From: Sipunculus nudus
Lineage: Eukaryota; Annelida; Sipuncula; Golfingiida; Sipunculidae
Assembly: GCA_026874595.1 (NCBI GenBank)
Contig: CM049315.1
Span: 37,898,164 to 37,962,163 of the forward strand
DNA: 64,000 nt
Reading direction: 5' to 3'
Part shown: positions 22,740-35,464 of the stretch, piece after piece
Layout of the letters: each line of letters begins with the position of its first letter
How positions within the stretch are numbered: position 1 is the stretch's first letter
Program-made: the position numbers and the translations under genes
Notes under the pieces: generated by a model
Database searches by the model: none
What the model saw: only the letters and a program-made list of their open reading frames with translations
Told to the model about the DNA's origin: nothing

Positions 22740-23409
22740 CAGGGTTCTCCACTAGCCAATATAGCCTGGCGCACCGCCAGCCTTTCATTTCTCACGGTCA
22801 GCCTATAATGTTACCCGCCACTCTTTCATCTGTCCCCACCACCCTTTCCCTGTCCCTGCCAGACATACAGTGGTCAGGGGTAACAAGGACTGGCCTTACA
22901 GACTGACCCTACAAGGGGTCTTGCTGAGTGATTGTTAGCCTGGAGTGCTGGGATCTTATCATCACAGCCAGTGACATCAGGTTACTGAATGGGTATAAGA
23001 CAGCCCACTGCTGTAGAGTAAGAGAAGCCACAACTTCCTGGTTCCCTAACTGCTTTTTAATTACACAATGCCTGTTGCATGGATATTGGTTAACATTGAT
23101 ACATATTCTGACTGTGGCTTCTAGAAAGTATATTCACTCAGTTTGCTGTCATAACAGCTGGTCTTTAAGTGTGGCTGATACAATAAATTTCTATATTTGC
23201 ATTTTATTGGCTGTTCTTATGACAGCTCATACAAACAAATTACACATGCCCTTCCTCTTGCTCTCAATGTTCTTACATGCATAAAAAAGCCATGCAGATT
23301 AATTTTTTTAATCAGACAATAAAAATGCTTGACGCACAACAGGTAAGCACCAGGCCTGGTTCGACCACGCTTACCACCAGCCTATCAGAATTGTTAGTGG
23401 AGAACACTG
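22740..23409. mobile_element. CAGGGTTCTCC inverted-repeat element with 5-bp target duplication
   Basis: The left end is CAGGGTTCTCCACTAG and the right end, read inward, is CAGTGTTCTCCACTAA; similarity continues to a TAGCCTGG / TAGGCTGG block about 30 bp in. TGTAA flanks both sides (22735-22739 and 23410-23414). The termini look hAT-like. The 670-bp body has no transposase, so it is non-autonomous. Confidence 0.78.
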
Positions 23410-24629
23410 TGTAATATTATTTAAACATGTGATTGTAGTGCTAGTTTATAGCACTCATGGCTACGCAAGGTCTAGAATCCTTTCATCAGTTTAAGTAATA
23501 GTAATAGTAATAGATACCCCAGTAATAGAAATAGTAATAGAAGATAAAATGTAGTAACAGTAATAGTAATATCAGAAATTGAAAGTAATATTGATACTAA
23601 TAGAACAACTGTAATAAACCTGACGTCTGACTGATTGATTAAATTTAAATGACAACAAAAGAATTGATTTCTAAACAACTGTTTATAGGTGGTCCAGCAG
23701 GTTGCTATTTTCATTGATCTTTAATAGTTTTATCAGTCACTTGTAACTGATAGTATTACCTTCAGTTCTTTCAGTTCATTACAAGTTAATACAGAGACTG
23801 TAAACTTGCATATCTGACCCTCATTAATATTCATGTAATGCCAATGACCTTAGATGATGTCATTATAGTCAGGGTGTTTTCTTAGTGTTGTTGAAGTAAT
23901 TTTATCCTTTGGAGAAATCAGAGACCCAGTGTTCAGTTGCTGCTCTGAGACAAGGTGGATAAGGCATTTTGACCTTGTCTTCAAAGCCCAGATTTTTCAT
24001 AAAAAGAAATACCCATATGCCTTTTTTTTCTTACCCTTGTATCAGTATATAAAAAGGGATTATTCTCATTAGGATTAGGATTATATCATAGTGAAGGTGA
24101 AAAGAAAAATTCAGTGAATGTTAATTATATATATGGGATAAATTGACTTCTGATTATGAATCATCTCTAAAAAGTGAAAACGGACACATCTGGCATTATG
24201 GCTCCTTAAACTTTTGATCAATGCACTGACAATTGCTGATATAATGTAGCTAGCTCACTAACAGTCACTGTGATGTTCGTCACTGTGGTATATGAAAATG
24301 TACAGAATACATTTATTGTGACATCAGATGGTTCTTGCAGACCCCACCAGAGGTCACTCTTATCCAAGATTTGCCTTCCAATCCATATTCAACTTTGTGG
24401 ACCCTTCAAGGGTGCTTTGCAGTTTTAATTGTTATGGCTACAGAAGTTATTCTTTATTTAGATGGCCCTGTATTAATAATTTAAAAAACCCAGTAATTTC
24501 CTAATATTTACCAATTTAACTATGCCATTGTATAATTTGCATTGACCAAAGGCTGGAGAAAATGTCTATTAGCCACATATAAAATCTGCATTCATCTAAA
24601 TGCTAATCCAATTCACTCAGTCCAACCAG
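23410..24629. other. Intronic sequence, nothing recognised
   Basis: AT-rich sequence with TAATAG-type simple runs near 23500-23590. No genes or clear repeat ends are seen. Confidence 0.45.
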
Positions 24630-24860
24630 TTTTTAGCTCAGCTGACAGAATTTTATCTGAGCTTCAGTGATCACCCTTTGTCCATGAAGTAGGGCATCTG
24701 TTCCCAGTTTGACCCAGGAACTTCTTGCATACCGTCCAGGTAGGTGACCTTGAGGGAATCTCCTTGTATATTCAAAATGATGTCACTGTGACTTAGCCTC
24801 ACTTAACATACCATCCATATAGGTCCTTGGCAAATCTCCTTGGATACCCAAAGTTAATTC
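24630..24860 (+). mobile_element. 5' fragment of the TTTTTAGCTCAGCTGAC repeat
   Basis: It begins TTTTTAGCTCAGCTGACAG, followed by a weakened TCTGAGCTTCAGTGATCACC and TTTGTCC, as in the full copy at 25676. The match fades within about 230 bp and there is no 3' hairpin. Confidence 0.6.
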
Positions 24861-25238
24861 CTAGACGTTGAACTATAGTTTCTCTAAGTAATACAAGTTT
24901 TTGTTTTCTTAACCCATATAAAATTATACTTGTATTTTTGTTCAAGACATTTGAATAGAATTAAAGGTTTTGTATCATCCCCATATATATCCAGAATTAG
25001 AAATTTTTTGTAGACATATCACATTAGAAAATCAGACTTGTGTTAGTGGTCAGGTTACAAAACTAAAATATCACAATTCACATTCATCCAAAAAATTAAA
25101 GGTTGCGCATCATCTGCATATACCAGTATGTAACTGGCTCTGTGCAAACTAAAAAAAAAGAAAAATCAACCAATTCTGAACTTTTGTGAACACAATTGTA
25201 AAACTTTGTTATAGACTAGTCTGAAAAATTGATACTTT

Positions 25239-25582
25239 AGGCCAAAAAAAATAAAAGGTATGGTTCTCAGGCACCGCCCGCATCAATTTTAAACCCCCGC
25301 ATGAAAATATTTTCTTTTGATTTTCATTAGAAACTTACCAATTTTGAGCTGCAGTTGCTCGGACATTTCTTTCAAGAAGATAAAATCATACAATTTCCCT
25401 TGTTATGTAGTGTTTTAACTCGTTTAGCAAAATAAATATGTTATTATCATCCTTTTTCCCTTATCATTTGACATAAATTTTTATCGAAACATACAAAAAC
25501 AATTTAAAAAAAAAAATCGCCCGCCCGCATTGATTTAGGAAAAAAAGTGCCTGAGAACCATACCTTTTTTTAATTTTGGCCT
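25239..25582. mobile_element. Small inverted-repeat element (MITE-like), 344 bp
   Basis: The ends are inverted copies of AGGCCAAAA, an A-rich run and AAGGTATGGTTCTCAGGCAC. Just inside, both arms carry CCGCCCGCAT / ATGCGGGCGGG-type blocks. No coding region is present. A target duplication is not evident. Confidence 0.75.
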
Positions 25583-25739
25583 GAGAAAAGATATCTGTGA
25601 TGTGTGTTCTAATATTTCATAATTTTGGTAAGATCATATAGCCTTTGCAAACATCCCCCCCCCCTTTATACCAGTTTTTAGCTCAGCTGACTGAAAGTCA
25701 TCTGAGCTATAGCGATCACTCTTTGTCTGTCGTCCATCT

Positions 25740-28040
25740 GTCCGTCTGTTAACCAGGCACAAATCGTAACCGCTGAACCTAGAACCTTGTTACTTGGGAT
25801 TCTGAGAGGTCCATGAAAAATCTCCTTGGAAACCAGAAATTAGGTCTCTGTTACCCATATCCTTCGAGCTATGGGGCCCCAAAGTACCCCCCAGAAAAGT
25901 CAAAAATTTCATACAAAAACTTCAATATCTCATTAACTACTTGATTGATGGTCATGATTTTTGGCATACATATTGATCATGAGATGTTCCATCACTTCCT
26001 GCAGACTGGTGGCGCCACCTGTATTTTTCATTTTTTTACAATTTTTTTTCTCTATTTTTGAGACCTTTCAAAAATGTGAACATCTGTTAACAAGGAACAA
26101 ATCGTAAAGCCTAGACCTAGAATCTTAATTCTTGATACACTGAGAGGTCCATGAAAAATCTCCTTGGAAACCAGAAATTAGGTCTCTGTTACCCATATCC
26201 TTCGAGCTATGGGGCCCCAAAGTACCCCCCAGAATAGTAAAAAATTTCATACAAAAACTTCAATATCTCAATAACTACAACACTGATGGTCATGATTTTT
26301 GGCATACATATTGATCATGAGATGTTCCATAAGTTCCTGCAGACTGGTGGCGCCACCTGTATTTTTCGATTTTTTTACAATTTTTTCCTCTATTTTTGAG
26401 ACGTTTAAAGATGCTGTCATCTGTTAACGTGGCACAAATCGTAACCACTGGACCTAGAATCTTCATTCTCGACACACTTAGAAACCTATTAAAAGTCTCC
26501 GTGGAAACCATAAATTAGATCTCTGTTACCCATATCCTTCGAGCTATGGGGCCCCAAAGTACCCCCCAGAAAAGTCAAAAATTTCATACAAAAACTTCAA
26601 TATCTCATTAACTACTTGACTGATGGTCATGATTTTTGGCATACGTATTGATCATGAGATGTTCCATCACTTCCTGCAGACTGGTGGCGCCACCTGAATT
26701 TTTCAATTTTTTACGAATTTAAAAATGTGAACAGCTGTTAACAGGGCACAAATCATAAAGACTGGACCTAGAATCTTCATTCTTGACACACTGAGAGGTC
26801 CATAAAAAGTCTGCATGGAAACCTGAAATAAGGTCTTTGTTACCCATATCCTTTGGGCTATGGGGGGCTCCCAATAACCCCCCAGAATAATGGAAAATTT
26901 ATTAAAAAACAAACTGCAACATCTCAATAACTACAACACTGATGGTCATGATTTTTGGCATACATATTGATCAAGAGGTGTTTCATCAGTACCTGCAGAC
27001 TGGTGGTGCCACCTGTATTTTTTCAAATTTTCACAATTTTTTTTTCTCTATTTTCGAGACCTTTCAGGATGTAGTTATCTGTCAACAGGGTACAAATTGT
27101 ACGGACTGGACCTAGAATCTTCATTGTTGACACACAGGGAGACCCATGATAAGTCTCCATGGACACCTGAAATTAGGTCTCTGTTACCCATATCCTTTGA
27201 GCTATGGCACTCCAAAGTACAGCTCAGAATAATGGAAAATTTGATACAAAAGCTGAAGTATCTGAACAACTAATGCAGAGATCACCATAATTGTTTTCAT
27301 GGATATTGATCATGGAGTGTTTCATCAGTTTCTGCAGACTGGTGGCACCACCTGTATTTGTTCGGGTTTTTTTACTAATTTTTTCTCTATTTTTGAGACC
27401 TTTAAAGTTATGAACATCTGTTAACAGGGCACAATCATTAAAACTGGACCTAGAATCTTCATTCTTGACACACAGGGAGACCCATGAAAAGTCTCCATGG
27501 AAACCTGAAATTAGGTCTCTGTTACCCATATTCTTTAAGCTGTATGGCTCCAAATTACCCCCCAGAATAATGGAAAATTTGATACAAAAACTGCAGTATC
27601 TCAATAACTACAACACTGATGGTCATGATTTTCGGCATACATATTGATCATGACCTGTTCCATCAGTTTCTGCAGACTGGGTGCGCCACCTCTATTTTTT
27701 TCAAATTTTTACGATTTTTTTTCTCTTTTTTTGATACCTTTAAAGATGTGGTTATCTGTCAACAGGGTACAAATCGCAACAACTGGACCTAGAATCTTCA
27801 TTCTTGTCATGCAAGAAGGCCCATGAAAATTGCCTGTGGAAACTTAAAATTAGGTCTCTGTTACCCATATCCTTCAAACTATAGGACTCCGAAGTATCCC
27901 TCAGAATAATGGACAATTGATACAAAAGCTGAAGTATCTGAACAACTAATGGGGAGATCACCATGATTCTTTGCATGGATATTGATGTTTGTAAGTGTTT
28001 TTATTAGTTTCTGCAGACTGGTGGAGCCACCTGTATATTT
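25740..28040. repeat. Tandem core A, units of about 338 bp
   Basis: The conserved CTGCAGACTGGTGGCGCCAC block recurs near 26008, 26346, 26683, 27002, 27341, 27679 and 28020 (spacings 338, 337, 319, 339, 338, 341). Each unit also has TTACCCATATCCTT, GAGCTATGGGGC and CATGATTTTTGGCATACAT. Confidence 0.9.
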
Positions 28041-28199
28041 GTACCCGCCAAAACAGAGTTTTGTGGATACTATGTTTTTGACCAGGTTCCTCCGCCGTTG
28101 CCGCGTTCGTTTCCAGAGAGCTCCTCTGGGACTTGATTTTATCAGCTTTCCAAGCTCATATCTCGGGAACCGTTTGACTGATCAGGAAATAAAATTTAT

Positions 28200-29500
28200 A
28201 CTAATGTAGCCCTTGGATAGCTCTATAACATACACAAAAAATGGTGGCGCCATCTGTAACCATGTTTGCACAGTGTCCATCTGTTCATCTGCCTTGGGTT
28301 AAAATCACTCATATCTCTGCAGTGAATTGACTAATTCACCTGAAATTCGGCATGCGTATACATCCTGGATAGCTTTCTTGATTTTATGACAGGTGGCGCC
28401 ACCTACATTCTCATTCACGCTGATGACATCCAAGCTCATATTTGGGGAACCGTTTGACCGATGGGGCCAAAATTTTGCATGTATATATATCTAACACAGC
28501 TATTTATCATACGCTAAACTGGTGGCGCCACCTGCAACCATTTTTGCACAGCGTCTGTCTGTTTGTCTGCCGTGCGATAATGTCACTCATATCTCGGCAG
28601 TGGTTTGACATATCTGCCTAAAATTTTGCAGTTTTATACATCCTGGATAGCTTTCTTGATTTTATGACAGGTGGCACCACCTACATTCACGTTCACGCTG
28701 ATGACATCCAACCTCATATCTCGAGAACCGTTTGACCGATCGGGCCAAAATTTTGCATGTGTATAGATCTAACATAGCTCTTTATCATACACAAAACTGG
28801 TGGCACCACCTGCAACCATGTTTGCACAGCGTCTGTCTGTTTGTCTGCCGTGCAATAAAGTCACTCACATCTTGGCAGTGGTTTGACATATCTGCCTAAA
28901 ATTTTGCAGTTTTATACATCCTGGATAGCTTTCTTGATTTTAAGACAGGTGGCGCCACCTTTATTCTAGTTTATGCTGCAGACATCCAACCTCATATCTC
29001 GGGAACCGTTTGAACGATTGGGCCAAAATTTTGCATGTGTATAGATCTCACATAGGTCTTTATCATACACAAAACTGGAGGGGCCACCTGCAACCATTTT
29101 TGCACATTTTGCACAGCGTCTGTCTGTTGGTCTGCCGTGGCCTAAAATCACTCATTTCTCTGTAGTGGTTTGACATAACTGCCTAAAATTTTGCAGGTTT
29201 ATACATTCTGGATAGCTTTCTTGATTTTATGACAGGTGGCGCCACCTACATTCTAGTTAACGCTGCACACATCCAAGCTAATATCTTTAGATCTCACATA
29301 GGTCTTTATCATACACAAAACTGCAACCATTTTTGCACAGCATCTGTCTGTTTGTCTGCCGTGGGCTAAAATAACTCATATCCATGTAGTGGTTTGACTT
29401 TTCTGCCTAAAATTTTGCATATGTATACAACTTGGACAGCTTTCTGGATTTGTGGTAGGTTGCACAACCTACATACACATTTAGGCTGCAGACATCCATG
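28200..29500. repeat. Tandem core B, about 278-bp dimers
   Basis: The GGTGGCGCCACC-type block recurs at 28392, 28521, 28670, 28799, 28948, 29077 and 29235, with spacings alternating about 129 and 149 bp. The two half-units differ (CATCCTGGATAGCTTTCTTG versus GGGCCAAAATTTTGCATGT). Confidence 0.88.
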
Positions 29501-29790
29501 CTAATATGCAACATACCTCACTCTGTTTCCCCTTGCCACTCAATCCATGCCTCACTTCACTCTGATTTTGGCAGATACACGTAGTCACTTGTCGGCTACC
29601 CGTATTCTAGTTTTTAAAGTTTACACATTTTTTCTCTATTTTTCAGATATATAAATACAGACTAAATCTTGGCCTGTTGGTTAATCTGTTTGATGCTTCA
29701 GTTGAATGGGTATCTACCATTCTGATGATAAAATTTCCTTTTGTGAATCTCTTCCCAGTCAGCTGAGCGTCATGACCCATGGGTCACTTG

Positions 29791-32700
29791 TTAATGTATT
29801 TTTTTCAGCCTTATAAATTGTGGTGGATAGGTCAATTTTTGAGCAAAATAAATTGTTTTCATTTAATGCAAAAGTGTAAAGAATGTGCATCATTAGCATA
29901 CATGTCTGTACCCACAAGGAAATGTGAAGAAGTTCTTCCAGCTGCTGCAGATACAGTTGCAAATACTAAAATGACAGTGCCAAAGATAATGACCTTTAGG
30001 TCACTAACAGTTGTCAACAGGGTGGATAGGCCATGAATTCTCTTTAAAAGTCCAAATATTATAAATGTGAAATTCAAGTACTTAAGAAAATTTTTAAATT
30101 TTAGAAAATGTTCAAAAGGAACTCAAAATTTCATTAAATTTAACTTTCTTACAGTTTGAAATTCTTTAACCATTGTTTCTTGTTTCACTATGTAAATGAA
30201 AAAAAAAAAAATGGAATTCAGCAGATTTACATACATAGACAAAGAATTAGTTAAGTTGACATTACAAATTTGAGGGGGTTACCTCTACAAAAAATATTAA
30301 AGTTTTTAAATTAATAAAAAATGTTTTATATTGCTCCATATCTCTAAAGAACCTTGTTTCTTCTCCCTGTGTGTATATCAACTAAGGCTTAGTCTAAGCA
30401 CCTTGCCTGATGACACACCTCATAAGAAACTCAGTTCATTTGTACCTGACAATAAGACAGTGGAAAAATAAATTTTGTAATTGTTTTGTTTTTGCTCTTG
30501 CCACAGATTTACTTGAAACTTTTCAAGGCCACATCTTGTGTAGTCTAATTAGTTTGTATCTCAAACACTAGATGGTGCCACTGGTCATGGTTTCTTTAGC
30601 ATTGCTTCTTTGTGATAAATATGCTGCCAGCACTGTTTGGTTCAGTATGTGGGTTTTATTGAGAATAATCAGTCCTTTTTCTGCTTAATCTAAAATAATT
30701 GCTGCAGCTGACTGTCACTGTTTTCCAGCCTTGTAGCATACAGCAGTTTGTGTCATCCTAAAATTACTGAGCTTTGTTTTGCTGAAATTTGTGGCAAGGT
30801 TTGCACTGCTTGCATACCATAAATAATCTTTCTTCGTTAATGTTGTTCGATCATTTCTGCTGGATCTGTGTTCCATCAGTTTTAATGAGATTTTGGAATT
30901 TTACGATGGCAAGAGTAGAAAATGTTATTGTCTTAGGACAGGCCTTATTCCACAAAATTGTAAGCCCCATCTCATACATTACTTTAAAATCAACGCTATT
31001 TTTAGATTTTAATCAACTGTCTTTTGGCAGTGGTTTGTGATATTTTGTCCCCTGTTCTTTTTTTGAGCTTTAAATATAATCCACAATATATCTTCAGGGG
31101 ATGCCGATTTTATCCTTCTGTGGGAAATGAAAGTTTTAGTCAAGTAGAAAATGGTTTTATTGGAGACACTCAGGCATGCTATACCATTTCATTCACATTT
31201 AGTTTCACTGGTGCTTGATGTACAGCTTTTAAAGTGTATGAAACTCCTCCTGTTGTTTCAGAGTATGTGTGTCTTACATGCTTGATTTCCAAAACTATGT
31301 AAAAATATAAATTGCATATTGATGCATAATTATCTTGCAAGGTACAATATATATTTTCACAAAATATGATCTTTTTTGGCATTTCATGTGATAATTAAGG
31401 AAAATTTCATAGACTATTTTTTATTTGTTTAAGATGGTACATGATTCTCTGTTGAAATATAATGAGATGCACTGATTTACTTCTGTTTTTTTTTTTAATT
31501 TAATAACTTATATTCTGCACATCAACTGGTTTGAGCAAGAGGGAATGTCATGATGTATTAGGATATTTATTTCTGAACACAAGTCAATAACTGACATTTC
31601 GTATGTAATTCTTTTCTGTAATATTGCATACATTTTCTCAGTGAGTAACAAAAGAACCATTTTAACTCTGTGGAAAAAATATTAATTCAATACTACTAAT
31701 GCAGTTTCACAGAAAAAGAAATTTAATATTTATGCAGACAAGTTCAAATAAAATCTCCTTGTAAGAACAGTATTAGGTCACAGTGACTTGTTTTCTAAGG
31801 TGCATGGTAAAAAACAATGTTTTAAATGTATTTGGAACAGTTTAAAATTTCATTTCAGGCAGTCAGTTTTCTGTTGTAAAATATAATGAAAATTGTTAAT
31901 TACTCAAAAAATGCATGCATTGCCCTGTAATTTGCTAGATGCTTGTTGATTTTGAATAGTTTTATCATCAATATGAGACCATTGGTGGCACTTCATAGTG
32001 TACATTCTGTCTTTCAACTCTGTTACTAGTATCATGTAACTTTAACACCAAATTGGTCCCACAGGTCATGGAAAGCCTCTGTCCAATGTGTCTATTTGGA
32101 GTACAACTTTTGAACAGAAGAAAGAGTTTTTCAAAATGGAATGCATGGATTGCTTTGAAATTTGTTATGCATGTTTATCTTTAAATTTTAATGCTTATTT
32201 TGAAAATGTCGATAAGCATGTATTCTTGTGCCAGTATTTACTAGAGATGATCACATATTTTACTTTGGACCATAAAAAATTAATACCAGTAATTGAAAAC
32301 TGAAATAATGTGCTAAAATAAGACCAAGAATCCTTTCATTTTAAAAAAAAACCTTTAAATCCAAATCTCAGTGAATATTTGTGAAATTTTAACTATTGTT
32401 TGCCCATTATGAAAAAAGATCCGATTCTAATTGCTGGGCTGATTAACTTGAAATTTGCTATGCATGTTAATCATGAACATTGTAAATATGGCTTGCAACT
32501 GGGGGTACAATCTATAATTTCTTGAATTTTATACAAGTTTAATGATCATTTTTAGACCCAAAAGCAGCAGATATTTAACAGTATAAGCTTAGCAATCATA
32601 TAAATTGCCTTGGACCAGAAAATAAAAATAAATTGATAAAGATAAAAATGTATCCCTGTCATTTGGGTGATTTCTGAAATATATCCACCTAGTTAACTCA

Positions 32701-34193
32701 TAATTCACATTATAAAATATATAACAGAAAAAGATATGCAACTCTGTATGCTGCCTGTGTGTGCTTTTATTTTCAGTTGGGTACGTCAACAGTCATGGCA
32801 AACTATTTAATAAAATAATTTTTTTTTTAATTTTCAGATTGTCCTAATAAATTTTGTGCACCTAAATTATGCAAAGATGTTGCCCTGCAGGCAATTAAAC
32901 AAAATGCAAGAAACATAACAAATAAATTAATAATTAATTGCTAATTATGGGATTTAATATATATTTTTTTAAATCAGTTGATCACTCAGCCAAAAAAACC
33001 ATATGATTTGTAATTCCAAGAATGGCTAGCATGCTCTTACATGAGAATATTATGAACACTCTTCTGCAGCCATTAAATTAATTGCATAAACCTGTATATT
33101 ACAGCTTTTGGAACATTGCTATTAAAAACTATAATAGTTATTTTTTAAAAATGCTTTATGTTTAATCCTGGTTGATACATGCGTTGGCTAAATAAATTAG
33201 TCTAGTTTGTAATTATAATTTGGTCATTATTTATGCTGCATATTGCCTTAAAATATTGTAACCTATGATTGGATTTAAAATTAAAAAAAATCAGAATTTT
33301 GAATTTAAATAAAAAATGCCCAGTTTGGGTGACAAAGTAGCACCCTGTTGATTTTAATCTCAGACTATTAAAACACATATATAAACAAAGTAAATTTTAT
33401 ACATTTTCATTCAGATATTGTAGCGCAACAAAATAAGAAGGGCTGATCACAATAAAATGTTAGTGCACTCTTTAATCAACAGCAATGATAAGATTATTTA
33501 ATGAGAAGAACACCAGCCAGCTGTTACTGCCAGGGTTGTAATATTTTTTTTTTCACTCAGCCAGACTTCCTTGTGAGTACTGCTTTACCTGGGAGTATAT
33601 GCTGTGATGGAGCCAGAGGAAAAAGAGATTCCTAGAAGAAAATGTCCCACACCATGTACATTAGCTTGTTTTTTCTTTGTGCCTAAATTGCTTGATTTCC
33701 TTTTTCTCCACTTGGCATTAAGCTCATCCAACCATTGGCCTGCATTTTCTCCTTTATTTCTTTACCGATCTTGATTTTGTATATTTTACCAGGTAGGGCT
33801 ATGTATATAATGTGTACACAGAATTTTTAAATTGACCAGTTATCTAAATTTATGCAATTTTTTTTCAAAATCACAAAAAAGCTTTTCTTCCTTTATTTGT
33901 CAACAGATTTTATGTCTGCTTTTGTTATGAGATAGGACAAAGAGTGCTTTTGAAACTTGTCCACAGAATTTTAAAATTAATTAATTATGCAAATTTATGC
34001 AATATTTTTCAAAATCACAAAACAGCTTCTCCCTTTTTTTGACTGATTTTGATTCTGTTTGTTTAATCTGATAGATTGTATGCCACTTTTTAACTTTTAC
34101 ACAAAATATTTAACCTGCAGCTTGGGCCACCTGAGATGCAAACTTTCTGTGATGAAATGTTGATTTCATGCATTTGGTGGAAATTTGCATAGT
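29791..34193. other. AT-rich intronic sequence, nothing recognised
   Basis: About 4.4 kb with no domain-bearing frame, no clear terminal repeats and only short homopolymer runs. Some lines near 32040-32560 and 33840-34070 read like faded copies of the internal repeat style seen elsewhere, but I cannot define units. Confidence 0.45.
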
Positions 34194-35335
34194 TTTTAGC
34201 TCAGCTGACAGTAAATCAACTGAGGTATAGGAATGGCGCTTTGTCCGTTGTCCGTCTGGCTGTCCATTAGCAGGGCACAAATCGTAACTGCTGGTCCTAG
34301 AAATTTCTTAGTGAACATCTTGGGAGGTCAATAAAAAATCTCCTTGGACACCTGAAATTAGGTCAGTGCGACCTATATTCTCCGAGCTATGGGGCTTGAA
34401 AGTACCCCCCAGAATAATAAAAAATTTGATACAAAGCCTCCAATATCTTAAAATTAATGCATGGTTTGCCATGAATCTTGCCTTGAATATTGACCATGAC
34501 TAGGTATGTCAGTTCCCGAAAAGTGGAGGTGCCACCTGTATTTTTTTATATTTTAAAGAGTATTTTCCCATTTTTTAGCTCAGCTGACTTTCAGTCATGC
34601 TGGGCTATAGCGATGGGTCATTGTCTGTCCGTCCGGCCGGCCGTCCGTCTGTTAGCAGGGCACAAATCGTAACTGTAGGGGCTAGGGCCATGAACCCTAT
34701 GCAGTCTTAGAGGTTATAAAAAGATCTCCTTGCAAACCTGAAATTAGGTCACTGCGACCTATATTCTCGAAGTTATGGGGTGTGTTTGCACCCCCCAGAA
34801 ATAACTCTTTGAGACAAAATTTTCATCCCAAACCTTCCATCTTTCACATACAGCTCACCTACCAACAGGGGAAGAACCATATTTTTTTTTAAGGTCAAAA
34901 GGTCAAAGGTCAAGGTCACAGGAGCCTGTGAATAAATATTACCATCATTTATAAAAGTGCAGTACAGTTGGCTTGTATTGAATAAAAATTCATACAGAAG
35001 CACCTGTTTCTCAATAATTCTTGCATGTATTTCCTTGATTTTTGCTATATATTTTGATCTTATATTTGCCCTTTGTGGTGTTCCTTTTGAGACTGACAGG
35101 TTTCAAGCAAGCTGTTGGAATAGTTCCTGATAGCTTAACAATCATGCATTTTCCTCAGACCATCAATTCACTGTGTTTTAACCAGACATAGGTGATATAT
35201 ATTTCTGTTGTCATAGAAAATATTCAACAAATTGGCAAATTGGTTCTTCAAAATTTGACTGGAAGTTGTGAATCTCAGTCCATGATGTCACAGGTCATGC
35301 TTGGCAGCTGAGCGTCATGACCCATGGGTCACTTG
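34194..35335 (+). mobile_element. Second TTTTTAGCTCAGCTGAC repeat, with a nested extra 5' end
   Basis: It begins TTTTTAGCTCAGCTGACAG at 34194. A second 5' end of the same kind starts at about 34572. Both are served by one 3' end: GCAGCTGAGCGTCATGACCC, then the completed palindrome and CTTG|TTT ending at 35335. So one copy is truncated or inserted in the other. It shares the AATTAGGTC and GAGCTATGGGG unit blocks with 25676-29790. Confidence 0.72.
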
Positions 35336-35464
35336 TTTTTACTATAAAATGACAATCATGTCAGTTTCTCAGCTGTGATTATATCTAGTGTCCCAAAACC
35401 TGGTGTGTTTACTGATTACAAGTGGATGCCCTATAGTAATCACCCTGTCTTTCAGTCTGTTTGT

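Larger units (their letters stand above)
25676..29790 (+). mobile_element. Large Helentron-like (HINE) repeat with two tandem cores
   Basis: The 5' end is TTTTTAGCTCAGCTGAC. Near the 3' end the same motif returns inverted (GTCAGCTGAGC, 29758-29768). It is followed by the palindrome TGACCCATGGGTCA, then CTTG and TT. This order (5' terminus, inner inverted copy, hairpin, CT-G end, T-rich target) is that of non-autonomous Helentrons. The body has about seven units of near 338 bp (25.7-28.0 kb), then a second array of about 278-bp dimers (28.0-29.3 kb). Short frames inside are artefacts. No Rep/helicase is present. Confidence 0.75.

Noticed and set aside
23340-23380. B-box-like GGTTCGACC suggesting a tRNA or SINE
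   Set aside because: No A box or cloverleaf around it; it lies in the right arm of the 22740-23409 element.
24335-24420. Exon-like stretch after TTCTTGCAG
   Set aside because: No match to THOC2 or any family, and no consistent donor.
25740-29500. CRISPR-like or operon-like periodic repeats
   Set aside because: The units are 129-338 bp direct repeats without unique spacers, in a eukaryotic genome; they are tandem minisatellite cores.
29859-30077. Minus-strand 72-codon frame with a hydrophobic stretch
   Set aside because: Overlaps an equally long frame on the other strand, no domain, no regulatory context.
33413-33450. Acceptor-like TTCATTCAG followed by a codon run starting with Asp-Ile, as THOC2 exon 4 should
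   Set aside because: A stop follows after ten codons and nothing else matches THOC2.
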